Source: Sphagnum compactum (lineage: Eukaryota; Bryophyta; Sphagnopsida; Sphagnales). From it: 64,000 nucleotides of DNA. This document shows, in pieces, positions 51,693 to 63,100 of this stretch. The DNA lies in NCBI GenBank assembly GCA_965153455.1, contig OZ234502.1, positions 3,513,267-3,577,266 of the forward strand, written 5' to 3'. How positions within the stretch are numbered: position 1 is the stretch's first letter; every line of letters begins with the position of its first letter. The notes beneath the pieces are model-generated. The model did no database searches, was not told where the DNA came from, and saw only the letters and a list, made by a program, of their open reading frames with translations. Made by a program: the position numbers and the translations under genes.

Positions 51693-53130
51693 AAATACGC
51701 CAGATTGTTAGGGAGTACTTTGGTTTGAAACTACTTTATGACCATGTTCATATACACCCTGCTGGATGGTTAGAAGTTAGAACGTAGTGACTAGTGTAGG
51801 TACAAACCATACAGATGGGTATCATTAACTCGTGGGTTAAATGAATTGGCTAACCATTCATTTAGAGAACGCGCCCTGGGGACATCATGTGCCTCCTAGT
51901 GACTCGCTAGTGTGATGCCAGTAGGCCATGCCCTAGAGAGGAATTGAGACAGAATGCTTCCCCTAGGTACATTCCCTAGAACGAAACTCAGGCAGGATGC
52001 TCCATTTAGGCCCATTCCCTTGTGCAAAGGTCTATAGGTAAGGTGCAGACAAGCACAGGTCAGTCATTGTGTAGCATAGGTAGGTAGGATTAAATATCAG
52101 AACTGGCAGTGGGAGATGATTCTGCAACTTAAGACTACTTAAAGACCTGCAAATCCGCGTGTATGGAACTGTACATTCATGTTCATTTACCATATAGTTT
52201 GCTGTCATGTCAACTTTGTAAGTAGGAATTGGTACTGATCCTTTTTAAGGGTTTTAATAAAGAAAATTTGGTTTTCTCTCTTTTGATATTTCAGTTGGTC
52301 AGTGGTGGATTATTAAAAAATGAAATTACCTTTAAATCAAATATGTCGACCTTATTTCCCCGTTATACATTGTTGTTAGTTTTATTACTTCAGTGGGATG
52401 AGACAAAGGTCTAGATGCAAAATTTTGTCTCAAAAAGAGAAGAGGAATTAAGGGGGGACAATGACCTATAACATCTAAGAACTTCTTATCAATTGCTCAG
52501 ATCATATTTCTCCATTGGGTTCCAGCATGTAGCCAAAAATGTGATGGAAGCTTAAATTTTTTAACTTTAATATCCTGTTGATAGCCACATTTTGCTAATC
52601 TGTCTTATGGTTGATTGCCACTTCAGCTACATCACAGAAATGATGAAAAAAAACTCTCCAGCTTTCAAATTTGGCAATATAGAGTTGGAATCAGCAACAT
52701 CTAGAGTTAGATGTCTCTCCAACAGTCCGCATTTTGAAATGATGAACATTACCATTTCATGCACATTTGCCACAAACTATGTACCTTTGGTCCAAATTAT
52801 ACACAATATGATCAATGTGATTATCCCAATTTGGTCCTTTTCTTACTCCACTTGGAATCCAAGTAACAAATGCAAATGCCTGTAAAAATAGCCTAGCACA
52901 TGTTGTGAACAATGGTAGGTTACATAATTTACCATGGATTGTGGTGCTTTCACTTCAAGCTTCATGTCATTAATGGATAAGGCACACTTCATGTTCCAAA
53001 GTTCTTGTGTCTTTGATTTTTGAAGGTACAATACCATCATGACGTACAATTTACCCACATTGTTTGCCACATCATATTACGTATTGTACTATTGTAGTTT
53101 AGGTTTCACCAAGTGTGATGTAACTTGGGG
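51693..53130. other. intergenic stretch
   Basis: No gene recognised. Frames of up to 97 codons (52592-52885) show no known motif. Confidence 0.4.
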
Positions 53131-53260
53131 GGTGCACTGGTCAGTGTTTTTGTTCGAGTGCAAAATTTCGACCAAATGAGAAAAATGAAAATAAAAAAGC
53201 ATATTCTGTTGTAATATTCTTTTCTTTTCTGGAAAAAAATCATCAAATCTTGAATTTTCT
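53131..53260. repeat. dispersed repeat family A, copy 2
   Basis: Counterpart of 16718-16850, same orientation, diverged by substitutions and indels. Confidence 0.5.
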
Positions 53261-55245
53261 AAAATATATAACTGGCGTTAATGTACCAAATGTGCAATAT
53301 TCTTAGTCTATCCAACGGAAGAATATGACAATATGCATATCGGTACATAATATGAGATCTCCATTTATGTAGAATGCGAAACAGATTTTATAAAGATAAG
53401 TACAAATTTGTAGTGTTCATAATATGCAAATGTCAGATTCCCAGTGTAACCACATTACTAGGTGTAGGGATATCCTCCCCTCTTGCACCCACGATAAATC
53501 TTTGTGTTTTATTTTGTATTGGAGGGTGGACTTAAGTGTACTTAGTAGTGCAACGAGGCATGCATGGTTCTAATGACGCCACTCCAAAGTCTTCTGGCCA
53601 TCGAAACAATAAGTTCATCTGTTCATGTCTGTCATATGGTGTGATCAGTTGACCAACCTTAAAGGACAACATCAACTGGATCTTTTTGGGTTAGTAATTT
53701 GCATCAAAATGAGCTCCTCAGAAGCTGGTGATCAAGCTTCTGACCAAGAAGAATGCAAGGGGATGATCCAAGGTAGGTCTAGTGTCAAATTCTGGTGTCT
53801 TTGGAGTTATAGAGGAGATGTAACAAATAAATAACTTTGCTCTTCAAAAGGTGTGCAAATCCAGATAATGGATTTCATGCGTTGCACTAAAAGTTCAAGA
53901 TGAAAAAAATCATCATTTTTATAATCTTGCATTACTACAACACCTTGGCCAGGGAAAAGAGCTGTGGATTTATGGAATGTACTCCAGTACTTGAATAAAT
54001 CTTTATATTTAAAATAGTTTCACTTTGAAAATGTGAGAAAGAGGTAAGCATAATGGTAAAGGAGACGGGAGGCTTATCAATTTGAGCTCCATGTTGTTTT
54101 GCATTATTAGGATGATCAACATTTTTTTTTTTCTCCTTACGTTTTCATATAGTTTTCTAGAGAATCATTATTTATGTCACTCTTAAATTTTATTTAATTT
54201 GAATTAGCATAAATATCATGGACATGAAAAGGCACATGTTAATTTGCTTTTTCATATCCATGTTGGTGAGTAGGGGATAAGAATGACATAGTTAAACTTG
54301 AAAATAAAATAAGTATGAATGGTTTTAGAATTGTCCAAGGATGATTATACAATAGATTTTGAAAAATCATCCATTCATATCAATTTCTCATTTCTTTTTT
54401 CACAATAATCATTTTTACAAATATAAAAAATTTAATCATTTAAATTTTTTATTAAATGTACTCAAACAGTTAAATAATGTTTTAAATTTTAATTTAAATC
54501 TTCACTTTGAAAAGGGAAAATTTCAAAGATAATGGTAAAAGATGTGCAGATTCTGAAAGGATATTTTAAAAATAGTTGTAAATTTTTTGCCTTTTCATGT
54601 AAGTGCTAAGGGAGAAGAGGGTAGTAGTTATGAGAAAGAGGTAAAGATAATGATAAAGGAGGTAGAGATCTTGAAAATGTATTTGAATAATATATTTTTT
54701 GAATTCTAGTGACAAAAGAAAAGAAAAAACTAATATATATGGGCAACATTCCAAAATTTATTGTACAGCCATCCTTAAACAATTTCAAAAACAATTCATA
54801 CCTACCTCATTTTCAAGCTATTCATGAGCTATGGATTGTTCTTTGACATTAATGTAAGATGCAACATTTTTATCACTTCCTAGAGTTGGTGAAAACTATG
54901 ATTGGGTGAAGCAAAATTGTAGCCCACATATTCAACCCTGGCAACTGTAAAGTAGTATCATTCAAATTTTACCATGTGGATATTCTTTCAAGGTATTAAA
55001 TAATGTTGTGTGTGAAAATGTCAATAGTTGTATATATGATATGTAAATCCCATGTGGCTTTACATGCTCAAACTTTTCACACTTACATTGTTGTAGTGTA
55101 TAGTTTTGTTTTTAACCTTTACACTTACATGGTGTCACGTAAACATCTTGGGGCATATAAGTGTAAGTGTATACATTGTATACCTTTAGTGACTGTACCT
55201 ATTTACAATCCATATTAATTAGTTGTGGGTGCATCTCAAAGTTCA
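53261..55245. other. AT-rich intergenic stretch
   Basis: No gene or mobile element recognised. GAGAAAGAGGTAA-ATAATG-TAAAGGAG is present twice (about 54035 and 54632), a minor dispersed duplication. Confidence 0.4.
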
Positions 55246-55303
55246 ATTTTTTTTTTGGCAAATGGGCCACTTTAATTGGCCCTTTACAAAAAAAAAAAAA
55301 AAA
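55246..55303. repeat. foldback with poly-T and poly-A arms
   Basis: T-rich arm followed by GGCAAATGGGCCA pairs with TTGGCCCTTTAC followed by an A-run, around a loop of about six bases. This compact foldback of about 58 bases could be a minimal MITE derivative or a by-product of homopolymers. Confidence 0.65.
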
Positions 55304-56440
55304 CACCATGATACTTTTAATACTCTCCAATTAAATGGATTTTCTACCAATATGGGATGTGGCAATGCTTCCCTTTAAACACCTTGCTGCTATTTTGACC
55401 ATTGTTGGGCAAGTATATTGATGTTAATATATCAGCTCATGGATGATAAATCCAAAATTTCAAAATATATAGCAGCTAGGTGAATGTACAAGGGCTTCAA
55501 TAAATGTTCAGACCAAGTAAAGGGTATATAGACTTTGCAAAATTATCATTTCAAGTAAGAGTGAAAGTAAACAATGAACAAATACTATATTCATAGAGTA
55601 AGGGCAGGGGTAATAGCCCAAAGGGTTTAGGATTTTGTTTTATTCATTGATGGTATTTGTTGAAAGAGGTGCAAAGATGGAATGATTTATGTGATGACCC
55701 AAAGAAGACATTGTCCATCAAAATTTAATTTTTAGAGGCAAAATTTAGTCAAAAAATCAAATTAAACAATTGAATTCATTGTTCATCTTTTTTTAACCAT
55801 GCAAGTATAATTGGATAATTTAAAGGTAATTCAATTTAATATTTACACAATTATCATACATTGCCAAGTGGAGAAAGACAATTAAAATGTGCAATTGGTG
55901 ATAAAGTCTAAATGGATTCCAAGAACAATATGGTAAGAGTTTTATTCACGGTAATAGTGGAATGAATAAAAATAAAATGTCAAAAACATACTTGATTAAT
56001 TAGTCACCATAATTCCAAAAAATCATCATAAACACATGCATTGCAAAATATGGAAATTCGAAATGCAATATAATGATTTTGGCATATAGTCTATTTTTAC
56101 CCACTTCAAAACAATTAACCCTTGAGAGAGTTGCAAGTCATTTTCAGATTTTGCTACAGTGGCAAATTTCGCCCTTTTCTTTTTTGGCTGAGGTGACCTG
56201 ATGATCATCCACAAGAGGACTTTAGCCATATTTACACATCATAAAGGAAAGTAAAAATGTTTTGGAACCCTGCTAGAACCTGGTGACATGCTAGAAGTTA
56301 TGGTCTAAATCTGGCTATTCCAACTTTTTTTTCCTCATAATATGGCGAATTTGGACCATTCTTTCCAAAAATATCTTTTGTATGATTAGCAGTCACCTTT
56401 TTCTGTCGCCAAGTGATGAAATTTTGCCAAATTAAAAAAC
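55304..56440. other. AT-rich intergenic stretch
   Basis: No gene or mobile element recognised. Confidence 0.4.
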
Positions 56441-56505
56441 AAGTTGATAGGGTAGTGTATCTGTTAACCCTGGTATACACCTATGGGTATATCTGGGTAA
56501 AATAC
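56441..56505. mobile_element. fragment related to the left end of the 865-bp hAT element
   Basis: ATCTGTTAACCCTGGTATAC, then ATGGGTATAT, GGGTAAA and TACACAC match 50730-50795 in order. The terminal CAGTG is decayed, and no right end or target duplication was found. It is probably a truncated older copy. Confidence 0.5.
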
Positions 56506-57213
56506 TTACACACCCAACAAACTGGTTTTGATGGTTAGATGTTGATAGAACAAGCATAAGAAGGCCACTTTACCTAGGTCTGCATTTAAGCAATACATTT
56601 GATCCTTGGATTGAAGGGCAAATACAGTTCAATTTTATCAGGATGCCCCAAGATATGGAAATTGATTGGTGAAATTTTCACAACATTTGCACATCCCTCT
56701 ATCACATGTGTGAGAAACAAAGAATGGATTTTAAAAAAAAAGCAATTTCCATCTCTCATCTTTCTGGTACATTCATCTCATTGGGACATGTGCGTGTTTA
56801 TTTGATTAATGAACTAAAATGGTCTTAAATTGTGGTTAGGTAAACATTCCAAAATCACAATTTACACACATGGTAATATTACACAATTCTTCAATCTCCC
56901 AAATGTTAGCAATTTGGGAAGTAAGTTTTAAGTTATTGGCTCTGCCGAAGGGGAAGAGTCGTCGAATCAGTGTATGATCCAGGGGAAATTTTTTGCCTTT
57001 TGAAACTAGGAACCAATGTGTGGGTGGGTGAGAGCTGCAGGCTTTGCTGTACTCTGCAGGTTGCTGTTGTGATGAAAATTCATTGTGCATTCAAATCACC
57101 TAACCATGTTACATGTTACATGGTTCAATTATTTCTCATGATTATATTGCGATGCTTGTAAGGGAGAGTTTCAGAGACTTGAGCACTGAATTTGGGGCAA
57201 TATTCCTATCTAC

Positions 57214-57519
57214 CAGTGTTAGGTCTGGTATATAGGGTCAAAGAATGGTATCAATATTAGTATGAACACTGATATCAACTATCAGACCCGTCTGATATGA
57301 CCCTTATCTGGTACCAGCTTAATACCGGTACCAACTGGTAGGGATTTCAGGTAATAGCAGTCTCATATCAGTATATATTCCTGCCATATACCAGCCCAAA
57401 ATCCCAAAATCAGTATTGAACCTAATTTTAGTATGAGGAGGCTAGTTTCATTTTTAAAAAAAATAGTCAATATGAGTACCAGACTGGTATCAAAATAAGT
57501 TGATACCAGATCAACACTG
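57214..57519. mobile_element. hAT-type MITE, 306 bp
   Basis: Left end CAGTGTTAGGTCTGGTAT; right end, reversed, CAGTGTTGATCTGGTAT. The flanking 8-mers CTATCTAC (57206-57213) and GTATCTAG (57520-57527) share six of eight bases and keep the T-2/A-7 pattern, so they read as an aged target duplication. CTGGTA or TACCAG occurs about ten times inside, in both orientations, so the element is almost wholly foldback. It is non-coding. Confidence 0.8.
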
Positions 57520-58160
57520 GTATCTAGCAGTGTTGACTCGTTAGTTATTGAGGAAAAACTTGGTTATCAACGTGGGTATCAGTTTTTTTGAAAAGCAGTA
57601 GATAACCTACTACCCACTTGACACATATCAGTCCAAGAATCTCGACAAGACCTTTATAGGTTGGGTTACTGAATTTTAAAATTTTAATAACCTTACCCAG
57701 ATTATTGAAATTTCATCCATGTTAGTAATGAATTTTAAAATCGTTAAACATGTTTATGATAGAAAAAATTTAAGAATCCCTTTATAACCTACCCTACCTA
57801 GCTATTATAACCAACAATTTTGAAGGTGAGTATTTTGAAAGTTAACCTTTATGCATAACCAACAGTTATTACCAAAAAATCATGGAATAAACTGATAATT
57901 GGGGGTATTACTTTGACTATGAAATTGATAACTGGTGGGACTAATTTATTTTAAAAATATATTGATACCAATTACCATGCGTGAAAACCTACCCAACTAG
58001 TTGTGAAAAGAAACAAAATAATCTTTTTTTTTGTTTGGTCTTTTGAAACCTGCTATGTAGACACAAGTCTAGAGAACCAAACTCATTTTCACACCATTGT
58101 GTGGCTTACCTCATCCAAAATTTCACCTCCATGCCACTTTACTGTTGTTGCCGAAGATGC
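57520..58160. other. stretch right of the hAT MITE, possible second hAT end
   Basis: A further CAGTGTTGACTC begins at 57528, eight bases after the MITE and pointing away from it, so the two make an outward-facing pair around GTATCTAG. The next 450 bases are rich in GGTTAT and ATAACC. No matching right end was found, so a second element is only a possibility. Confidence 0.35.
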
Positions 58161-58163
58161 TTA

Positions 58164-58347
58164 AGGTGCGTTCATACTTGGTGTTACAGACTCTAGTGTT
58201 GCATCCCCTAACATCATGTTAGTCATATAGGACTTAAACCTACTTACCATAAACCTTAAGCTATCACCTACTTGACATTGCATGCCATCTAGGATGCCAC
58301 CTAGATTTTCATTTAACACTGACTTAACATCAAGTGTGAATGCACTA
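58164..58347. mobile_element. Tourist-like (PIF/Harbinger) MITE, 184 bp
   Basis: Left end AGGTGCGTTCATACTTGGTG; right end, reversed, TAGTGCATTCACACTTGATG. They are inverted repeats of about 23 bases with a few mismatches, and pairing continues loosely further in. TTA flanks both sides (58161-58163 and 58348-58350), the expected PIF/Harbinger target duplication. The interior has no coding capacity. Confidence 0.8.
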
Positions 58348-58350
58348 TTA

Positions 58351-59347
58351 GTGATTGATGTAGTTTTCATTTTTCCTGCATTATGGGGGAATATTCACCA
58401 CGTGTTACCGTGAACTGTGAGTTCAATTTCTTTTGAAATTTCATGGGAAAAAAATTCCTATTTTAACTTATTGTTAGTTTGAACTTGCCATAACAGGCAG
58501 TGCAATTAGCTATGCCAGGAGCTGCTTGTTTAACAGTGTGTCCATTTTCTTGAAGACACACTGGTTAGAGCATCCCCACGTACACCTGCTTCCTATTTAG
58601 GCCTCTACAACATCCAACATACCTTGTTTATTATTCCCCCATCCCAACAGATAAACACAAAGCAGTGGATTGGCACTGTACAAATTGAGGGACTAATGAA
58701 ATGTCACCACCCAGGCTAATCAAAAACTGTCATTCCCTTTTACTGGCCCACTTGGAGCGGACTGTATCATGGGTTTGTTTACAGATTTGCAGTACTGAAC
58801 TCGCTATAATGCAGCTAAATTAATTTTACAGCCCCTTTTCCTGCTGTGGGTGGAGATGCTCTCTTCTCTTCATCATTGTTGCTGCATGCATTTTTGTACA
58901 GTAGTACTAGGATATGACTGTAGTGCGCCAATGCTTTTAAAAAGATTTATCAGATGGTAAAGTAAGAATTGCATTGAACTTTTTGTCTTACTGTGACAAA
59001 CCTGATGAGTTCATGTCTGCAAAAATGAAATGAATATGAAGATTCCATTGTTCTCCTGTTCTCTTTGTTCTTCCCTCATTGTCTTCTCGTCAAATGCACC
59101 ATTGTCCTCACACTACTACTGGGTTATGTCCACTTCTGACGCTCACCATTGTCGTTTCTCAGACGCCCATTTCTCTCCAAACTGGCTGCTGGTACAAGCA
59201 AATTGAAAATAACTTCTGGAGATTTTTTCAAATCCTTTTTTCCCATTCTACTTTCTTTTCCATACAATAGACTGATAATGGAGATTCTTAAATGCAGGGT
59301 TCGACCATTAGGTAGTGAGTGTAAGGGAAAAGGCAGGTTCAAAGGGG
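58351..59347. other. intergenic stretch
   Basis: No gene or mobile element recognised. Confidence 0.4.
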
Positions 59348-59458
59348 GTTATGTGTAGGGGAAGGCATTGCTGTTAGTGCCTTCTGACCCCAGACCTCAG
59401 GCTCCGCCCTTGGTCAAGGGCTAGAAGGGACTGACAGCAATGCCTTCCTCTACATAAC
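59348..59458. repeat. long imperfect hairpin, arms about 40 bp
   Basis: GTTATGTGTAGGGGAAGGCA at the left pairs with the segment ending TGCCTTCCTCTACATAAC at the right. The arms continue inwards through GCTGTTAGTGCCTTCT with few mismatches. The loop of roughly 32 bases is GC-rich. The left arm, with its upstream GGTTCAAAGG, recurs in altered form near 60018, so it belongs to a dispersed family. Confidence 0.85.
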
Positions 59459-60848
59459 AATCCAAGGGCCAACAACTATGGCATGAAAACCAAGGCAGGG
59501 AGTTACAACAGATAATCTCCCGCTCCAGGCTGGAGCATGAAAATGTGCTGTGGTAAGGTGCCCTGAATTTGCAATGTGCAAATTCCCTGAGTTTGTTATG
59601 TGGAAGGTAAGGTCCTTGGTGGAGGGCATTACCAAAATTGAGTCTTCACTTGACTATCGCTTCTTACTGTGGTTATGCCCTTATCCTAGAGGTTTACTCC
59701 TCATAAAGAAAGAGGCCAATAGACAAGATCAAACAAGACACATGTAGAATCGGTGGCTGATTTGAACCTGTACGATATTTGTGAACTAAGTGTATATATA
59801 GTATGAACTTTACAAAGTGTAAGAACCTTACTTGGGATGCGATATACCCTCCCTATTGTGGAGGTAAATTACACCAGATACATGTTCCTCCGAATTTTTC
59901 CTCTGAATTTTTCCCCAAGTGCTTTGTGTTGCCTGACGGCATTGCAATGAGAGGTAGCCCCTGACAATATAACCCCGAACATAGCTGATACTTAGTCAGC
60001 ATAAAAAGCTGATAGGGCAAGTTCAAATGGAATTACATGTAGGGTAATGCCTGAGGATCAGGGCATTCCCAAGATCCAGAGGGGCATTCCCCAACAAAGG
60101 CTCACCCAAGGCAGAGCCAAAGTGGGCCCTTATTTCAGGAAATTCTCTGGCCTGCGGGTGTTGCTTGGCATAAAGACAGACCTTGTCTTTACTGCTTGCT
60201 TAGCTTCTATAAAGTGTGTTTGAAAGCATAAGAATGCAAATGAATGGTGGCAAATCAAAGGTGCTTAAAGGATGATAATGGCAGCAAACCAAAGGCATTT
60301 GCAAAAAAGGGGATAAAAGGTGGGATGAAAGGAGGCAAAGTGTAGGGGCAGTACTGAGGAGTGCCAAAAGATGTCCCCCCTTACCCATTGATAAGTGTGG
60401 TAACTGTGAAAATTCCAGGTCCCAAGGCACACAGCCTAGCAAGCTCACAAAGAAGAAAAACCCTGTAAATAAAAATCAAGGATGGGAACCCATCCATCGA
60501 AAGTACAAGGCAAATGAGAACACAAGTAGACACAACCCCAAAAAAAACAAAAGCAAACAATTCACAAAAATCAAGTAAAGGCCCTATGCAAAGAGGACTC
60601 ATGGCTACAAAATGACAATCAACGATAACAAAGAAGATCTAAAGATGAAAGAGTTGTAATCTGTCACAAATTTGCCACAAATTGGCTAGTGACAAAGGTG
60701 CACCAACTTTGATATGTGGAAGAGATGAGGAACCCCAACCAAGTGCAGCAACCCATTGAAGAATTGCTATGGCTTGCACATGCTATAGGGTTATGGACAC
60801 GCGTTATCGATAATAAGAAACAAGCATTGAGGGGATTAACGAAAATAG
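59459..60848. other. intergenic stretch with a diverged copy of the hairpin arm
   Basis: Near 60018-60070, GCAAGTTCAAATGG, ATTACATGTAGGGTAATGCC and AGGGCATTCCC resemble the left arm of the 59348 hairpin. No gene was recognised in the rest. Confidence 0.45.
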
Positions 60849-63100
60849 TTAATGATGCACAATAGTGGTATGTGCATAAACAGAAAAAAATGAATCAAAA
60901 TAAAAATGAAGACACCCATATGTCTCAATAGCAAGGGGAAAGAAATCATTGTCCAGTGTTCGCTCAATGTATGACCATGTCTTTTCCTGAGCAACCATCA
61001 TCGTTGCAAGTGTCATTGTCGTTGATGCTCGATGCACCATATATGTGCGAATTAGGTTAACAATGATGACATCCATCAAAGTTTGGAAGTCGTCTTTTGT
61101 GATAAGGATATCCATTTGTCGTTGGTTGTGGTGAGGGAAAAGGTGGGAAACCTCCCTCTAAACATGTGCTCCACTTTTCAAAGTAATAGCTATGATAGTA
61201 TGCTCCATTCTTCAAAGTAATAGTTACGATAGTATCCTGAAGTGTATTGTGTGCTGTTGTACATTCACTCCTGTAGGGGCAAGAAAACAATTGGGTAATT
61301 AGATTGTCAATGGTATGACCACACTAACATCGTGAAAGATGGGCAATTATAGGATGTGGCAAGCTAACATGGGTATGTAATGTTGTAGGAAAGTGGGTTG
61401 GGGATAAACGAAATGCAGGTGTGTAGGATAAACTAATAATTAAGCACCTGCCCCTAGACCCGCACATGAGGGCAAAAACACATTAGGGTGTTGTAATTTC
61501 AATAGATTAAAGTCCCTTTCAAAGTCCTTTTCTAGTGTAGTTGAAAATCGGTTTAAAATATGAATATTTAGATGATATTGAAAATAACATTTTTTGCCAA
61601 TTTCAAATCATGATGTTATAAGACATATAAAAAATATCTCAAGAGATTTTTAAAAAAAAAATATTTTAAATGCTTAAAAACTTTTAAAATAATTATAGTT
61701 TTTGAAAATTTAAAAAGTCCATAACATAATAAATTAAAATCATATTTCATTCATTCAATGGATATTTAGTTTCTTAAACATAATTCATCCAATGTCCCAA
61801 AGTTTCAAACACATAAGATTAACACATTGTAAAATAAAAGTCCATATCCATGAGTTTTGTAGGTGTGACAAAAAATGTGGGCAAAATTCAAAGGTCCATT
61901 ACTTATTGGTTATCCACGATTTTGATTTGATTTTTCCATTTTTGAAAGGTTGATTATGATAACTTTAGATAAGTGAGTCCTTTTTAAAAATATTTCAATG
62001 GATCTTATTTTATTTATTTTCTTATACCTAAGGAATACAAGAAAAACTACTTTTGTGACATCCATATAAGGTCACCATAGTGTGCAAACACCCATGAGCA
62101 TAAATGTGCTCGCATGATATCTGAAGGAACGTCTACTAGAAGTGAAGCAAACTCCTGCTTGTGTAAATGATCTGCCAAAGAATCCTACAACTGGGGATAA
62201 AACTGAACCACAAAACTTTCAAAAGGTGTTTTCAAAAGGTGAGATTTGAGAACGAACAACCTGGGGTTAAAGGGTTTTAGCGTTTCATAGTGTGATTTGG
62301 AACGGGGAAGTGTCAATTTCAACATGTGCTACTGCATCCAAAAGAATAGGGTGATCATCTTGCTAGAAACAAGTGACAAGTGGAGGAGCAATTAAAGCCC
62401 AACATCCAAAAAATGCGGGGATAACAGTCCGAATTATGAAAGGGAGGCCAAACTCGCTTGAAAAAACGAGAAAGGTGGTTTGACGACAAGCTAAATGACT
62501 GATAGAACTACCAAAAGATCTCGCACTAAATAACTTTTCCAATGCAGCTATAGTATGAATATTGAACTCGGTGTAATGCTGCAAAATACCTAAGGATGGA
62601 AACATTGTATGAAGCAAATAGCTAGGGTGTTAAGCATAGCACAACGATAGCATCATAAAAGCCACATGAGGATCTGCAAGTATAAGGTGATTAGATATCT
62701 CCCAAGATTTTCATGAAGAGCCTTAGCCACAAACAATTCAATGAATGATCTAGATTTCACCAATGTGCCCAAAATACAAAAACCCATGTCGAGAGTAAAA
62801 AAGCCAAAAGGAAGTGATATAGAGTGGTCCAACCCTTGTGGAGACCAAGTTACACACTTTGATGGTTGCATTGAAAGCCCCAATGTTGAAAACTCCTCCT
62901 ATAATCGTAAAAAACATGAACCATGTCTGATGCAGGACCTACAATATGCATGTCATTCACCAATGAAGGGAAAACATAAGTAAGGTGGGCTACTGTTATA
63001 GGGCAAAAAACATGAAGGTGAGCTAGAGTAAACAACGTTCCTCCCAATGGGTCCCCTTGTCATGTACCTAATTTTGATGAAATGACTATGGATCCCCATG
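60849..63100 (-). pseudogene. decayed non-LTR retrotransposon reverse transcriptase
   Basis: Read on the minus strand across stops and frameshifts, the order is that of a reverse transcriptase of the LINE type. QGDPLGGTLFTLAHLHVF starts at 63060. FPSLVNDMHIVGP follows in place of the catalytic ADD box, so one of the two metal-binding Asp is gone. SKCVTWSPQGLDHS lies at about 62866-62825, then HTMFPSLGILQHYTEF (about 62612), GFGLPFIIRT and FFGCWALIAP. The tail LEGGFPPFPSPQP (about 61160) and PLAIETYGCLHFYFDSFF (about 60940-60890) ends at 60849. The codon before QGDP is TGA where an Arg is expected, as in CGA to TGA decay. About 1 kb (61290-62363) between the last two blocks shows no match and may be an insertion. 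The class assignment rests on motifs recalled from plant RT sequences. Confidence 0.7.
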
